Source: Streptomyces sp. HmicA12
Lineage (GTDB): Bacteria; Actinomycetota; Actinomycetes; Streptomycetales; Streptomycetaceae
Direction: 5' to 3'
DNA: 64,000 nt
Assembly: GCF_000373565.1 (NCBI RefSeq)
Contig: NZ_KB891850.1
Coordinates: 248,001 to 312,000 of the forward strand
Part shown: piece by piece, positions 8,601 to 22,237 of the stretch
Layout of the letters: each line of letters begins with the position of its first letter
Position numbering within the stretch: the stretch's first letter is position 1
Notes under the pieces: generated by a model
What the model saw: the letters and a program-made list of their open reading frames with translations, nothing else
The model's database searches: none
What the model was told of the DNA's origin: nothing
Translations under genes and position numbers: made by a program

Positions 8601-10668
8601 CGCCCGCACCGACCTCACCGTCATGCTGCAGCGCCGCCCCGACGGCTCGCTGCTCGGCTTCGCCGAGTACGCGACGGCCCTCTTCGACGCGGCCACCGTC
8701 GAGCGGTTCACCGACTGCCTGATCCAGCTGCTCGAATCCGTCACCGAGGACCCGGACCGCCGCCTGGCCGACGCCGAGATCCTGCCCGCGCCGCTCGGCG
8801 CGGAGGTGCTCGGGCGGGCCGGGGGAGAGGCGGAGCCCGGCGCGGCCGAGCAGCCCACGGGCACGGTGGACGCGGCGATCGCCACCGCCGCGCGCCGCGC
8901 GCCCGACGACGTCGCCGTCGTCTGCGGCGAGACCTCATGGACGTACGCGCAACTCGACGCACGCGCCGAGGAGTTCGCGGCCCGGCTGCGCGCGTCCGGC
9001 GCGGGGCCCGACACCGTCGTCGGCGTGCTGCTCGGCCGCACCCCCGACCTCATCGCCGCGTTCCTCGGCACGTGGAAGGCGGGCGCGGCGTACGTCCCGC
9101 TGGACCCGGGCGCGCCCGACGACCGCACGGCGCACGTCCTCGCGGACGCCGGGGCGCGGGTGCTGCTCACGGACGCGGCGGGCGCGGCCCGCTTCGGCGG
9201 ACGGTTCGCGGGGACGGTCGTGGAGGCCGGCACGGTGCGCGGCACCGCGGGCGCCGCTCCGGTGACCAGCGACCCGGCGCGCCTGGCCTACATCATGTAC
9301 ACCTCCGGATCCACCGGCCGCCCCAAGGGCGTCGCCGTCGAGCACCGCACCCTGCTCGCCATGCTGCGCGCCTCGGCGGCCCACCTCGACTTCGGGCAGG
9401 GCCCGGACGACGCCTGGCTCGCCCTCGCGCAGGTCACCTTCGACATCTCCTGCACGGAACTGTTCATGCCGCTGGTGGCGGGCGGCCGGGTGGTCCTCGC
9501 CCGGGAGAACGAACAGCGCGACCACGCCGCGCAGCTGCGGCTCGTCGACCGGCACGAGGTCAGCCACCTCCAAGTGGCCCCGCCGCACTGGCAGATGCTC
9601 ATCGACGCGGGCCTCGGCCGGCGCCCGATCGTCGGCCAGACCGGCGGCGAACCGTGCCCGCCCGCCCTCGCCCGCGACCTGTCGCGCCGCCTGATGCGCT
9701 TCATCAACGAGTACGGCCTGACCGAGACGACCATCGCCGCGACCCGCTGGGACGCCGACGACACGGCCCCCTCGGTGCCGGTCGGCCGCCCCTACCCGCA
9801 CGTGACGACGTACGTCCTCGACGAGCGGCTGCGTCCCGTCCCGTACGGCGTCACCGGCGAGCTCTGCGTCGGCGGAACCGGTCTGGCCCGCGGCTACCAC
9901 GGCCGCCCCGACCTGACCGCCGCCGCCTTCGTGCCCGACCCGTACGGGCCGGCCGGCGCCCGCCTGTACCGCACCGGCGACCTGGCGAGGATGCGGCCCG
10001 ACGGCACCCTGGAGTTCGCCGGGCGCGCCGACGGCCAGGTCAAGATCCGCGGCCGCCGGGTGGAGACGGGCGAGGTCCGCTCGGTCCTGGAGGAGCACCC
10101 CGCCGTCGCCCAGGCCTGCGTGATCGTGCACGGATCCGGTCCCGAGGCGGCCCTGGTCGGCTACTGGGTCCCGGCGACCGGCGCCGAGCCGCCCACCGAG
10201 TCCGAACTCCTCGACCACTGCGCGCGCCATCTGCCCGACTACATGACCCCGGCGCTGCTCATGGCCCTGGACCGGATGCCGCTCACCCGGCACAACAAGG
10301 TCGACACGGCCGCGCTGCCGGTCCCCGACCTCGCGGCGGCCCTCGCCGACGAGCCGTACACCGCCCCCGAGGGCCCGGTCGAGGAGGCCCTGGCCGACAT
10401 CTGGTCCGAGGTGCTGCACGGCCCCGGCGCCACCCGCCCGGTCGGCGCCCGCCAGGGCTTCTTCCGCATCGGCGGCAACTCGGTGCGCGCGGCCAAGGTC
10501 GTCGCCCGCATCGCCGAGGAGTTCGACGTGGAGCTCCCCCTGAGCGCCGTCTTCGAGAACCCCACGGTGCGCACCCTCGCCGAGGCCGTGGAGGACGCGG
10601 TCCGCGCCGAGATCGAGTCCCTGACCGAGGCCGAACTGGCCGTAGCCCAGCGGGAGTTCCAGTCATGA
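5656..10668 (+). CDS. NRPS, A-T-C-A-T (first two modules)
   Basis: 1670 residues starting at GTG after GGAGG. Domains: A1 ~15-500 (A3 core TSGSTGRPKG), T1 with LGGSS (Ser554), C ~615-1050 with intact HHIACDG (740-746), A2 ~1075-1560 (TSGSTGRPKG; YGLTET instead of YGPTE), T2 with IGGNS (Ser1609). It starts with an A domain and has no loading C, so A1-T1 is a loading-type module probably acylated by the separate C protein. No epimerase, methyltransferase or TE is present. Specificity codes read by eye are D-A-L-Q-F-A-T-V-D-K for A1 and D-I-T-Q-Q-G-E-I-A-K for A2. Neither matches a code I know, so the residues are not assigned. The end overlaps the next small ORF by ATGA. Confidence 0.93.
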   Translation: MTVPAKSGRVPGRLLIPALFTERAARTPHAPAVVRADGTAVPYAELADLANRIAARLRADGVRPGDFVGVCLRRGPELVAAFLGVWLAGGAYVPLDPAHPAARLAAVLEDTGRPVVLTERATEAALPASVRRLPVESVERELPYKAVEFSADSDRPAYVLHTSGSTGRPKGVLVPHGGIANRVRWLVHRHKVGADDRMLLKTTVGFDAAGLELFAPLIAGGAVVLAPEGAERDPAALLAAVGAGGVTILQGVPSVYRRLVEETGWERAGALRLMFSAGEPLHAELCRKLAELAPGAQIWNTYGPTEASVDITEHRWNPQADTGAVPIGRPIGNMRVAVLDDSGRPVPVGVPGELHAGGVGLALGYLGRPGQSAERFVPDPHTPGERLYRTGDRARWRADGVLEYLGRLDHQVKVNGVRIEPGEVEAALAAHPWVRAAVAAAVPDGDGGHRLVAWVQSRGEALGPQELRAFLRRSLPDPLVPAAFVPVTEFPLTPNGKIDRSALPDPADAAADEVLVPVRTAAERAVAEEWAQLTGTPAAEIGATHDFFQLGGSSLMLNRLAAGLSQAAGRRIPATALLTATTVEEQAALLSAERAADAPHAAEGVRPVARDPRGLPLAPGQEGMWLLDRLRPGSAEWNAPVFVTLPAAYTDATVRRALTELAERHEILRTRYVLDGAGPAQIADLKAEWEVRVEHADSAEELGALVAEEFALPFDLQHGPVRRALLVRGAGELDLVLSLHHIACDGWSSVVIERDLKALAEAAHTGTDARLPELPVQYADHAVHLRRRLDDDFVATELAHWKGVLAGIGPVDLPADRPRPAVRDAAGAAHVFTVPAPLAEKAAALGRSCGATLQQTLLTAFAALVARYTGSWDVPVGVPVAGRPGDDVADVVGYFLNTLVLRCDAPADTPFREALVRVRDTARDAFAHQELPFGHLVTAFDGTRDPARTPLYQVMFDVHEEGRTGTAVEAGDAAAFRDAWRTARTDLTVMLQRRPDGSLLGFAEYATALFDAATVERFTDCLIQLLESVTEDPDRRLADAEILPAPLGAEVLGRAGGEAEPGAAEQPTGTVDAAIATAARRAPDDVAVVCGETSWTYAQLDARAEEFAARLRASGAGPDTVVGVLLGRTPDLIAAFLGTWKAGAAYVPLDPGAPDDRTAHVLADAGARVLLTDAAGAARFGGRFAGTVVEAGTVRGTAGAAPVTSDPARLAYIMYTSGSTGRPKGVAVEHRTLLAMLRASAAHLDFGQGPDDAWLALAQVTFDISCTELFMPLVAGGRVVLARENEQRDHAAQLRLVDRHEVSHLQVAPPHWQMLIDAGLGRRPIVGQTGGEPCPPALARDLSRRLMRFINEYGLTETTIAATRWDADDTAPSVPVGRPYPHVTTYVLDERLRPVPYGVTGELCVGGTGLARGYHGRPDLTAAAFVPDPYGPAGARLYRTGDLARMRPDGTLEFAGRADGQVKIRGRRVETGEVRSVLEEHPAVAQACVIVHGSGPEAALVGYWVPATGAEPPTESELLDHCARHLPDYMTPALLMALDRMPLTRHNKVDTAALPVPDLAAALADEPYTAPEGPVEEALADIWSEVLHGPGATRPVGARQGFFRIGGNSVRAAKVVARIAEEFDVELPLSAVFENPTVRTLAEAVEDAVRAEIESLTEAELAVAQREFQS

Positions 10669-10823
10669 CGCCATCGGCCAACGCCCCCGCCCCGCCGAAC
10701 GGCTTCGCCGCCCCCGGCCACGACGAGGCCTGGGCGGAACTGTGGGGCGGAACCCGCCCGTCCCGCTCGGCCCTGCCCGCGGGAGCCGAAGTGGCCCTGA
10801 CGGCAAAGGGGCTCGCACCATGA
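10665..10823 (+). CDS. 52-residue small ORF between NRPS genes
   Basis: Starts at ATG overlapping the NRPS1 stop (ATGA), preceded by GGGAG, and its own stop overlaps the next ORF's ATG (ATGA). Pro/Ala-rich N-terminus, then GHDEAWAELWGG and a Ser/Ala/Gly tail. It has no domain I recognise and is too short for a carrier or docking-helix pair. Exact 4-nt overlaps on both sides argue for a translated coupling element or small accessory peptide rather than random open frame. In 73%-class GC DNA short open frames are cheap, so confidence is moderate. Confidence 0.45.
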   Translation: MTPSANAPAPPNGFAAPGHDEAWAELWGGTRPSRSALPAGAEVALTAKGLAP

Positions 10824-10980
10824 CCACACCTCCGGCACCCGCACCCGCGCCCACGCCCACGCACGGCACCGGCCCGGGCCGCGCCCAGACCGGGATCCCC
10901 CGGCCCGGCCCCGCCCGTACGACCCGTCCGGACCAGTCGACCGGGGCCCAACAGGCCCTCGCCCATCAGGAGTTCCCGTC

Positions 10981-10984
<4 letters not shown>
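10820..10984 (+). CDS. 54-residue Pro-rich small ORF between NRPS genes
   Basis: ATG 10820 follows AAAGGGG at 9 nt and overlaps the previous stop; its stop overlaps the GTG of NRPS2 (GTGA). Composition is Pro/Thr/Gly/Ala-rich with a basic middle and the C-terminus QALAHQEFPS. No known domain. It could keep ribosomes moving between the two NRPS cistrons, or encode a small linker peptide. Confidence 0.45.
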
Positions 10985-17466
<6,482 letters not shown>

Positions 17467-17469
17467 GAG

Positions 17470-17537
17470 GCGCCCCGTAAGGGGCGCGGGGCTGTATCGA
17501 TCAGCGACTCCGCCGCGGGGCGCGACCAGCCACGACG
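17470..17537 (+). repeat. Streptomyces intergenic REP-like/terminator element
   Basis: Begins with a perfect 7-bp hairpin, GCGCCCC-GTAA-GGGGCGC (17470-17487), and continues GGGGCTGTATCGATCAGCG, then CGCCGCGGGGCGCGACCAGC. I recognise this block from 3' intergenic regions of many Streptomyces genes. It sits directly after NRPS2 and probably acts as a transcript 3' end or processing element. Confidence 0.6.
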
Positions 17538-17593
17538 AAGCCCGCACTCGGCAACGACACCGCACCACCCCCGAGCCCACCGAAAGGCAGGAC

Positions 17594-18586
17594 ATGACCA
17601 CCCCGGACCGGCCCGCAGAACCCCGAATCCGCCACCTCATCTCCCTCGACGACCTCACCGACGCCCAACTGCACCACCTGGCCAGGCGCGGAGCGGAGTT
17701 CTCCGCCCGCACCGCGGCCCCGGTCCGCCCTCTGGAAGGCAAGGTCACCGGCGTCTACTTCGCCAAGACCTCCACCCGCACCCGCACCGCCTTCTCCTCC
17801 GGCGCCCTGCGCCTGGGCGCCTCGCTGATCTCGTACGGCCCCGGCGACCTCCAGCTCAACACCGGCGAGACCACCGAGGACACCGGCCGTGTGCTCTCCG
17901 GCATGCTGGACGTCCTGGTGGCCCGCACCGCGGGACCCGAGGCCGAGCTGCGCGGCTGGGCGAGCCAGCGGCGCATGGCCGTGGTCAACGCCATGAGCGC
18001 CGAGGAGCACCCCACCCAGGCACTCACCGACCTGACCACGCTGCTGGGCCACTTCGGCCGCGTCGAGGGTCTGCGCGTCCTGTACGTGGGGGAGGGCAAC
18101 AACACCGCGGCGGCGCTCGCGCTCGCCCTGAGCCGTTACGAGGGCGTCCACCTCGAACTGCGCACGCCCCCGGGCTACGGTCTCACCCCCTCGATCACCC
18201 GCCGCGCACAGGCGCACGCGGCCCGCTGCGGCGCGCACGTCACCGAGCGGCACGACATGGAAGGGGTCGGGCTGAGCGGCGCGTACGACGTCGTCTACAC
18301 CACCCGCTGGCAGACCACCGGAACCAGCAAGCCGGACGCGAACTGGGCGGAGATCTTCGCCCCGTTCCAGGTGACGAAGGCACTGTGGGAGACCAGCCCG
18401 CAGGCGGTCTTCATGCACGACCTGCCCGCCCACCGCGGCGAAGAGGTCACCGCCGACGTGCTCGACGGGCCGGCGAGCATCGCCTTCACCCAGGCCACCA
18501 ACAAAATGCACAGCGCGATGGCCGTTCTGGAGCACGTGTGCGCTCCGCGGGAGGCGCGAGTGCCGGCACTCGTGACCGCCGGATGA
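17594..18586 (+). CDS. Aspartate/ornithine carbamoyltransferase-family enzyme, pathway-specific
   Basis: 330 residues, the normal OTCase length. The carbamoyl-phosphate site is intact: STRTRT at 60-65 and HPTQ at 139-142. The amino-acid site is not that of ornithine transcarbamylase. The HCLP motif is HDLP (275-278, Cys replaced by Asp), and the SMG loop is replaced by YTTRWQTTGTSKPDANW, nearer to the ATCase TRxQ pattern. It is therefore likely to carbamoylate a different amine, such as a diamino acid side chain to give a ureido group, as in viomycin-type pathways. ATG 17594 follows AAAGGCAGGA. Its stop overlaps the MFS start (ATGA). Family is sure; substrate is inference. Confidence 0.85.
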   Translation: MTTPDRPAEPRIRHLISLDDLTDAQLHHLARRGAEFSARTAAPVRPLEGKVTGVYFAKTSTRTRTAFSSGALRLGASLISYGPGDLQLNTGETTEDTGRVLSGMLDVLVARTAGPEAELRGWASQRRMAVVNAMSAEEHPTQALTDLTTLLGHFGRVEGLRVLYVGEGNNTAAALALALSRYEGVHLELRTPPGYGLTPSITRRAQAHAARCGAHVTERHDMEGVGLSGAYDVVYTTRWQTTGTSKPDANWAEIFAPFQVTKALWETSPQAVFMHDLPAHRGEEVTADVLDGPASIAFTQATNKMHSAMAVLEHVCAPREARVPALVTAG

Positions 18587-19977
18587 GCGGCACGACGAAG
18601 GTCCCCGCAGACCCGGCGGAGGTGCCCTGGCTGCTGGCCGAGGAGCAGGCGGAGCAAGCGGAACAGGGGGACCGGGCGGAACAGGCGGAACAGGCTGACC
18701 AGGCGGACGAGGCGGCGAAGTCCTCCGCGCCGCCCCCACCCCAGCCCCAGCCCCAGCTTCAACCCCTGCGCCGCAACCGTGACTTCACCCTCCTGTGGGG
18801 CGGCGCCGGAATCTCGCTGCTCGCCGGGCGGGCCACCGCCGTCGCCTACCCACTGACCGTGCTGTGGGCCACCAAGTCACCCGGCGACGCCGGACTCGTC
18901 GGCACCGCGCTGCTGCTGCCGCACCTGCTGATGCAGCTGCCCGGCGGAGTCCTGGTCGACCGCTACGACCGGCGCCGGATCATGATCGGCGCCGGGATCG
19001 GGCAGACCCTCGTCGCGGCGGCGGTCGTGACGCTGCTGCTCAGCGGGCACGTGTGGCTGTGGGCGCTGCTCGCCGCCGCGTTCGCCGAGGGCGCCCTCGG
19101 CGTGCTGCACCAGCTCGCCGAGCGGGCCGCCGTCCCCTCGGTGGTCCCCGACGAGCAGCTGCCCGCCGCGCTCACCGGCAACGAGGCCCGCACCCGCGGC
19201 GCCGCGATCGCCGGACAGCCGCTGGGCAGCGGACTCGTCGCGATCGGGGCATCACTGCCGTACGTCGCCGCCGCCGTGGCCCAACTCGTCTCCGTCATCT
19301 GCCTGTTCGGCATCCGCGGCAAGCTCCAGCAGGAGCGCGGCGGGCCCCGGGCCCGGCTCGGCACCGAGGTGCGCGAGGGTCTCGCGTGGATGTGGCGGCA
19401 GCCCTTCCTGCGGGCGGTGATGAGCGCCGTCGCCGTGACGAACATCCTCTTCCAGGGGCTGAACCTCGCGGTGATGACCGGCATCCAGGAGCGGCACGGC
19501 ACCCCGTTCGAGGTCGGGCTCGTCCTGTCGCTGAGCGGCGCCGGCGGCCTGGTCGGGGCGATCACCGGCGGCTGGTGGAACAAACGGCTGTCCCTGCGCG
19601 CCCTCGTCCTCGGCGGACTCGCCGTGTGGACCGTGCTCATGATCCCGGTGGCCGCCGTGCTGCACGCGCCCGTCGCGCTCGCCGCCCTGTTCGCCGCCAG
19701 CGGCTATGTCGGCGGTGTCTTCAACGTCGCCGGCGGCGTGCTGCTCGTACGGGCCGCTCCCGACCACATGCGCGGCCGCGCCAACTCCCTCGCCAACCTG
19801 GTGGGTTCGGGTGCGATGGCGGCAGGACCCGTCGCCGCGGGCTTCCTCCTGGAGGCCGTCGGCGCCACCCGCTCCGTGCTCGCCCTCGGCGCCGCCATGG
19901 CGCTCACGGCACTGGTCGCCCTCGTCGCCCCGGGGCTGCGCAAGCCGCCCTTTCCCGCCCCCGACAACCCATCCTGA
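18583..19977 (+). CDS. MFS transporter (drug/metabolite exporter)
   Basis: 464 residues. After a 60-residue cytoplasmic tail that is a run of EQAEQ/ADQAD-type repeats followed by a Pro/Gln stretch, there are about 12 hydrophobic segments starting at DFTLLWGGAGISLLAGRAT. The loop motif GGVLVDRYDRRRIM between TM2 and TM3 is MFS motif A. It belongs to the enterobactin-exporter/macrolide-efflux-like group often found in NRPS clusters, so export of the product or self-resistance is likely. The ATG overlaps the carbamoyltransferase stop. The Glu/Ala/Gln tail is unusual and may form a coiled coil. Confidence 0.85.
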   Translation: MSGTTKVPADPAEVPWLLAEEQAEQAEQGDRAEQAEQADQADEAAKSSAPPPPQPQPQLQPLRRNRDFTLLWGGAGISLLAGRATAVAYPLTVLWATKSPGDAGLVGTALLLPHLLMQLPGGVLVDRYDRRRIMIGAGIGQTLVAAAVVTLLLSGHVWLWALLAAAFAEGALGVLHQLAERAAVPSVVPDEQLPAALTGNEARTRGAAIAGQPLGSGLVAIGASLPYVAAAVAQLVSVICLFGIRGKLQQERGGPRARLGTEVREGLAWMWRQPFLRAVMSAVAVTNILFQGLNLAVMTGIQERHGTPFEVGLVLSLSGAGGLVGAITGGWWNKRLSLRALVLGGLAVWTVLMIPVAAVLHAPVALAALFAASGYVGGVFNVAGGVLLVRAAPDHMRGRANSLANLVGSGAMAAGPVAAGFLLEAVGATRSVLALGAAMALTALVALVAPGLRKPPFPAPDNPS

Positions 19978-19991
19978 CCTGCGGTTTCGCG

Positions 19992-20009
19992 GTATAGATC
20001 GTCGATAGG
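19992..20009 (+). promoter_or_regulatory. SARP-type operator before Tat-exported protein gene
   Basis: GTATAGA-TCGT-CGATAGG, an 11-bp-period direct repeat, 71 nt before the ATG of the next gene. It is the best match to the set together with the one at 35242. Confidence 0.6.
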
Positions 20010-20079
20010 CCGATGCGCGAACCTCATAGCACGTCAGACCCCCGCACCGCCCCCGCCACCTCCCTCTAAGGAGAACACG

Positions 20080-20877
20080 ATGTCGCTCAACACCATGGAC
20101 CGGAGAGGAGCGCTGCGGGCCGCCCTCGGCGTCGCCGGAGCGGCTGCCACGGCCACGCTCATAGGGGCGGCCCCCGCGCAGGCCCACGGCTCCGCCGGCC
20201 GCCACCACCGCGGTCTGCCGGACGTGCCGGGCCTGGTCGGCGACCGTTGGGCCAACGAGTTCTGGTACGAGTACGACGAGATGTCGTACTACACCCCGAC
20301 CCAGGAGATGCAGGACGCGGTCGAGGCCATCACCACCCCGTTCGGCGGCTTCACCAAGACGTACGACGCCTGGGTCGAGACCCGCAAGAGCGGCCGCTAC
20401 CCGCGCAGTTGGTACGAGCTGGTCAAGCCCAACAAGGACGCCTTCGAGGTTCTCTCGCGCGAGCAGATCAAGGTCTTCGACAAGTTCTACGGCCACGACC
20501 CGCGCGGCCTGGTCTTCGCCTTCCAGGAGTACGGGCAGGGCACCCTGTTCGACCCGCGCCGCCCGGACGGCCAGAAGGTGCACATGATGAACTACACGCC
20601 GCCGGAGCCCACCCACGCGTACCACCGCTGGCACCCCTACCTCGCGAGCTTCGCGCTCCTCGGCATCGAGGCCCGCTGGTGGACCCACATCAACCGGCTG
20701 GCCGGCGTCGCCTGGGAACTGCAGTCCTACGCCCTCCCGATCACCGACAAGCCGGACAACCCGCACCTGCCGCGCCACACCGTCCAGCGCATCACCACGA
20801 AGTGGCTGCGCCGCGACCGCGCCGCGCTCGACCGGGCCTTCGACAACGCCCCCTTCCCGGCCGACCTCGGCAAGTAG
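20080..20877 (+). CDS. Tat-exported protein of unknown function
   Basis: 265 residues. The N-terminus MDRRGALRAALGVAG plus a hydrophobic stretch ending APAQAHG is a twin-arginine signal with a likely AQA cleavage site near residue 35. The mature part is about 230 residues, rich in Trp, Tyr and His (FWYEYDEMSYYTP, HAYHRWHPYLA, EARWWTHINRLAG). I do not recognise a family. The aromatic/His content suggests a folded, perhaps cofactor- or metal-binding, periplasmic/extracellular enzyme. TAAGGAG lies 7 nt before the ATG. It has its own SARP-type operator and a terminator after it, so it is likely a monocistronic member of the regulon, perhaps acting on the exported product or in self-protection. 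Confidence 0.7.
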   Translation: MSLNTMDRRGALRAALGVAGAAATATLIGAAPAQAHGSAGRHHRGLPDVPGLVGDRWANEFWYEYDEMSYYTPTQEMQDAVEAITTPFGGFTKTYDAWVETRKSGRYPRSWYELVKPNKDAFEVLSREQIKVFDKFYGHDPRGLVFAFQEYGQGTLFDPRRPDGQKVHMMNYTPPEPTHAYHRWHPYLASFALLGIEARWWTHINRLAGVAWELQSYALPITDKPDNPHLPRHTVQRITTKWLRRDRAALDRAFDNAPFPADLGK

Positions 20878-20884
20878 CCCACCG

Positions 20885-20912
20885 GGGCGGGCCGGTCGAC
20901 CCCGGCCCGCCC
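20885..20912 (+). terminator. 11-bp GC hairpin after Tat-exported protein gene
   Basis: Arms 20885-20895 and 20902-20912 pair perfectly around TCGACC, 8 nt after the stop codon. It separates this gene from the ebo-like operon. Confidence 0.7.
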
Positions 20913-20980
20913 GGCCCCGCCCGCCGGCCCCGAGCTCCCCGTACTCCCTCGCCCCACCCAGCACAGGAGGCACGTTCACC

Positions 20981-22237
20981 ATGCAGGACACCGCCCGCTC
21001 CCTCGCATCCTCGCCCCGCGTCGGCGTCTGGCTGGTCGGCGCGCGCGGCTCCGTCGCCACCACCGCGATCGCCGGCGCCGCCGCCGTCGCCGCGGGCATC
21101 GCCTCCCCGACCGGATGCGTCACGGAGTCCCCCCTCTTCGCCGACGCATCCCTGCCGGCCCTCGCCGACCTCGTGTTCGGCGGCCACGACATCGTCGACG
21201 TGCCGCTCGCGGCGAGGGCCGGCCTGCTCGCCGACGCGGGGGTGCTGCCCGCCCGTCTCCTGGAGGCCGTACGCCCCGCCCTGGACGCGGCCGACGCGGA
21301 GATCCGCGACGGGGCGCAGCTGCCGGGCGAGCCCCAGTACACGGCGGCCCGCCGGCTCGCCGCCGACATCGCCGACTTCCGCGCACGGCACGGACTCGCC
21401 CAGGTCGTCGTCGTCAACGTCTCCTCCACCGAAGTGCTCGCCGAGCCCGACCCCGCCTTCCTCGACCTCGCCGACCTGGACAAGGCCCTGGCCACCCGGA
21501 CCGATCTGCTGCCGCCCAGCGCCCTGTACGCGTACGCCGCGTTCCACGCCGGGTGCGCCTACGTCAACTTCACCCCGTCCACCGGCGCCGCCCTGCCCGC
21601 CCTCGACGAACTCGCCCGGCTGCGCGGCGTCCCGTACGCGGGGCGCGACGGCAAGACCGGCGAAACCCTGGTCAAGAGCGCGCTCGCGCCGATGTTCACG
21701 CAGCGGGCGCTGCGCCTGCGCTCCTGGTCCGGCACCAACCTCCTCGGCGGCGGCGACGGCGCGACCCTCGCCGACCCGGACGCGGCCCGCAGCAAGACCG
21801 AGTCGAAGCAGCGCAGCCTGGAGGAGACCGTCGGGCACCCCGTCGAGGGCCAGGTCCACATCGACAACGTGCCGGAGATGGGGGAGTGGAAGACCGCCTG
21901 GGACCACATCTCCTTCGAGGGGTTCCTCGGCGTACGGATGTCGATGCAGTTCACCTGGCAGGGCTGTGACTCGACGCTGGCCGCCCCGCTGATCCTGGAC
22001 CTGGCCCGGCTCGCGACGCTGGCCCTGCGCCGCGGAGAGTCCGGCGCCCTGCCCGCCCTCGGCTTCTTCTTCAAGGACCCGGCGGCCTCCACCGAGCACA
22101 ACCTCACGCTCCAGTACGAGTCCCTGACCGGCTGGGCGGCCCCGGCGAACACGGCGAAGACCCCGGCGAACACCCCGGCGAACTCGGCGAAGACCCCGGC
22201 CGGCGCTCAGGCCGAGCTGCCCGAGGCCGCACGATGA
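20981..22237 (+). CDS. myo-Inositol-3-phosphate synthase-family protein at head of ebo operon
   Basis: 418 residues of the MIPS family. It shows the NAD-binding VGVWLVGARGSVATT, the conserved GRDGKTGETLVKS, a SGTNLLGGGDG segment, the SKTESKQR motif and LGFFFKDP. These enzymes isomerise glucose-6-phosphate to inositol-3-phosphate with NAD. It is the first gene of a run with EboC, a TIM-barrel, EboA, EboB, EboE and EboF homologues. In classical ebo sets the sugar-phosphate cyclase is EboD, of the dehydroquinate/EEVS synthase family; here MIPS appears to fill that slot. The C-terminal 30 residues are an Ala/Thr/Pro/Lys repeat (AKTPANTPANSAKTPA). RBS CAGGAGG; the stop overlaps the UbiA start (ATGA). 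Confidence 0.85.
   Translation: MQDTARSLASSPRVGVWLVGARGSVATTAIAGAAAVAAGIASPTGCVTESPLFADASLPALADLVFGGHDIVDVPLAARAGLLADAGVLPARLLEAVRPALDAADAEIRDGAQLPGEPQYTAARRLAADIADFRARHGLAQVVVVNVSSTEVLAEPDPAFLDLADLDKALATRTDLLPPSALYAYAAFHAGCAYVNFTPSTGAALPALDELARLRGVPYAGRDGKTGETLVKSALAPMFTQRALRLRSWSGTNLLGGGDGATLADPDAARSKTESKQRSLEETVGHPVEGQVHIDNVPEMGEWKTAWDHISFEGFLGVRMSMQFTWQGCDSTLAAPLILDLARLATLALRRGESGALPALGFFFKDPAASTEHNLTLQYESLTGWAAPANTAKTPANTPANSAKTPAGAQAELPEAAR

Noticed and set aside
10669..10980. NRPS1 and NRPS2 as one gene split by a frameshift
   Set aside because: Both are in the same reading phase, but the region between has further stops in that phase and no domain sequence. The first ends with a complete carrier domain and the second begins with a complete C domain.
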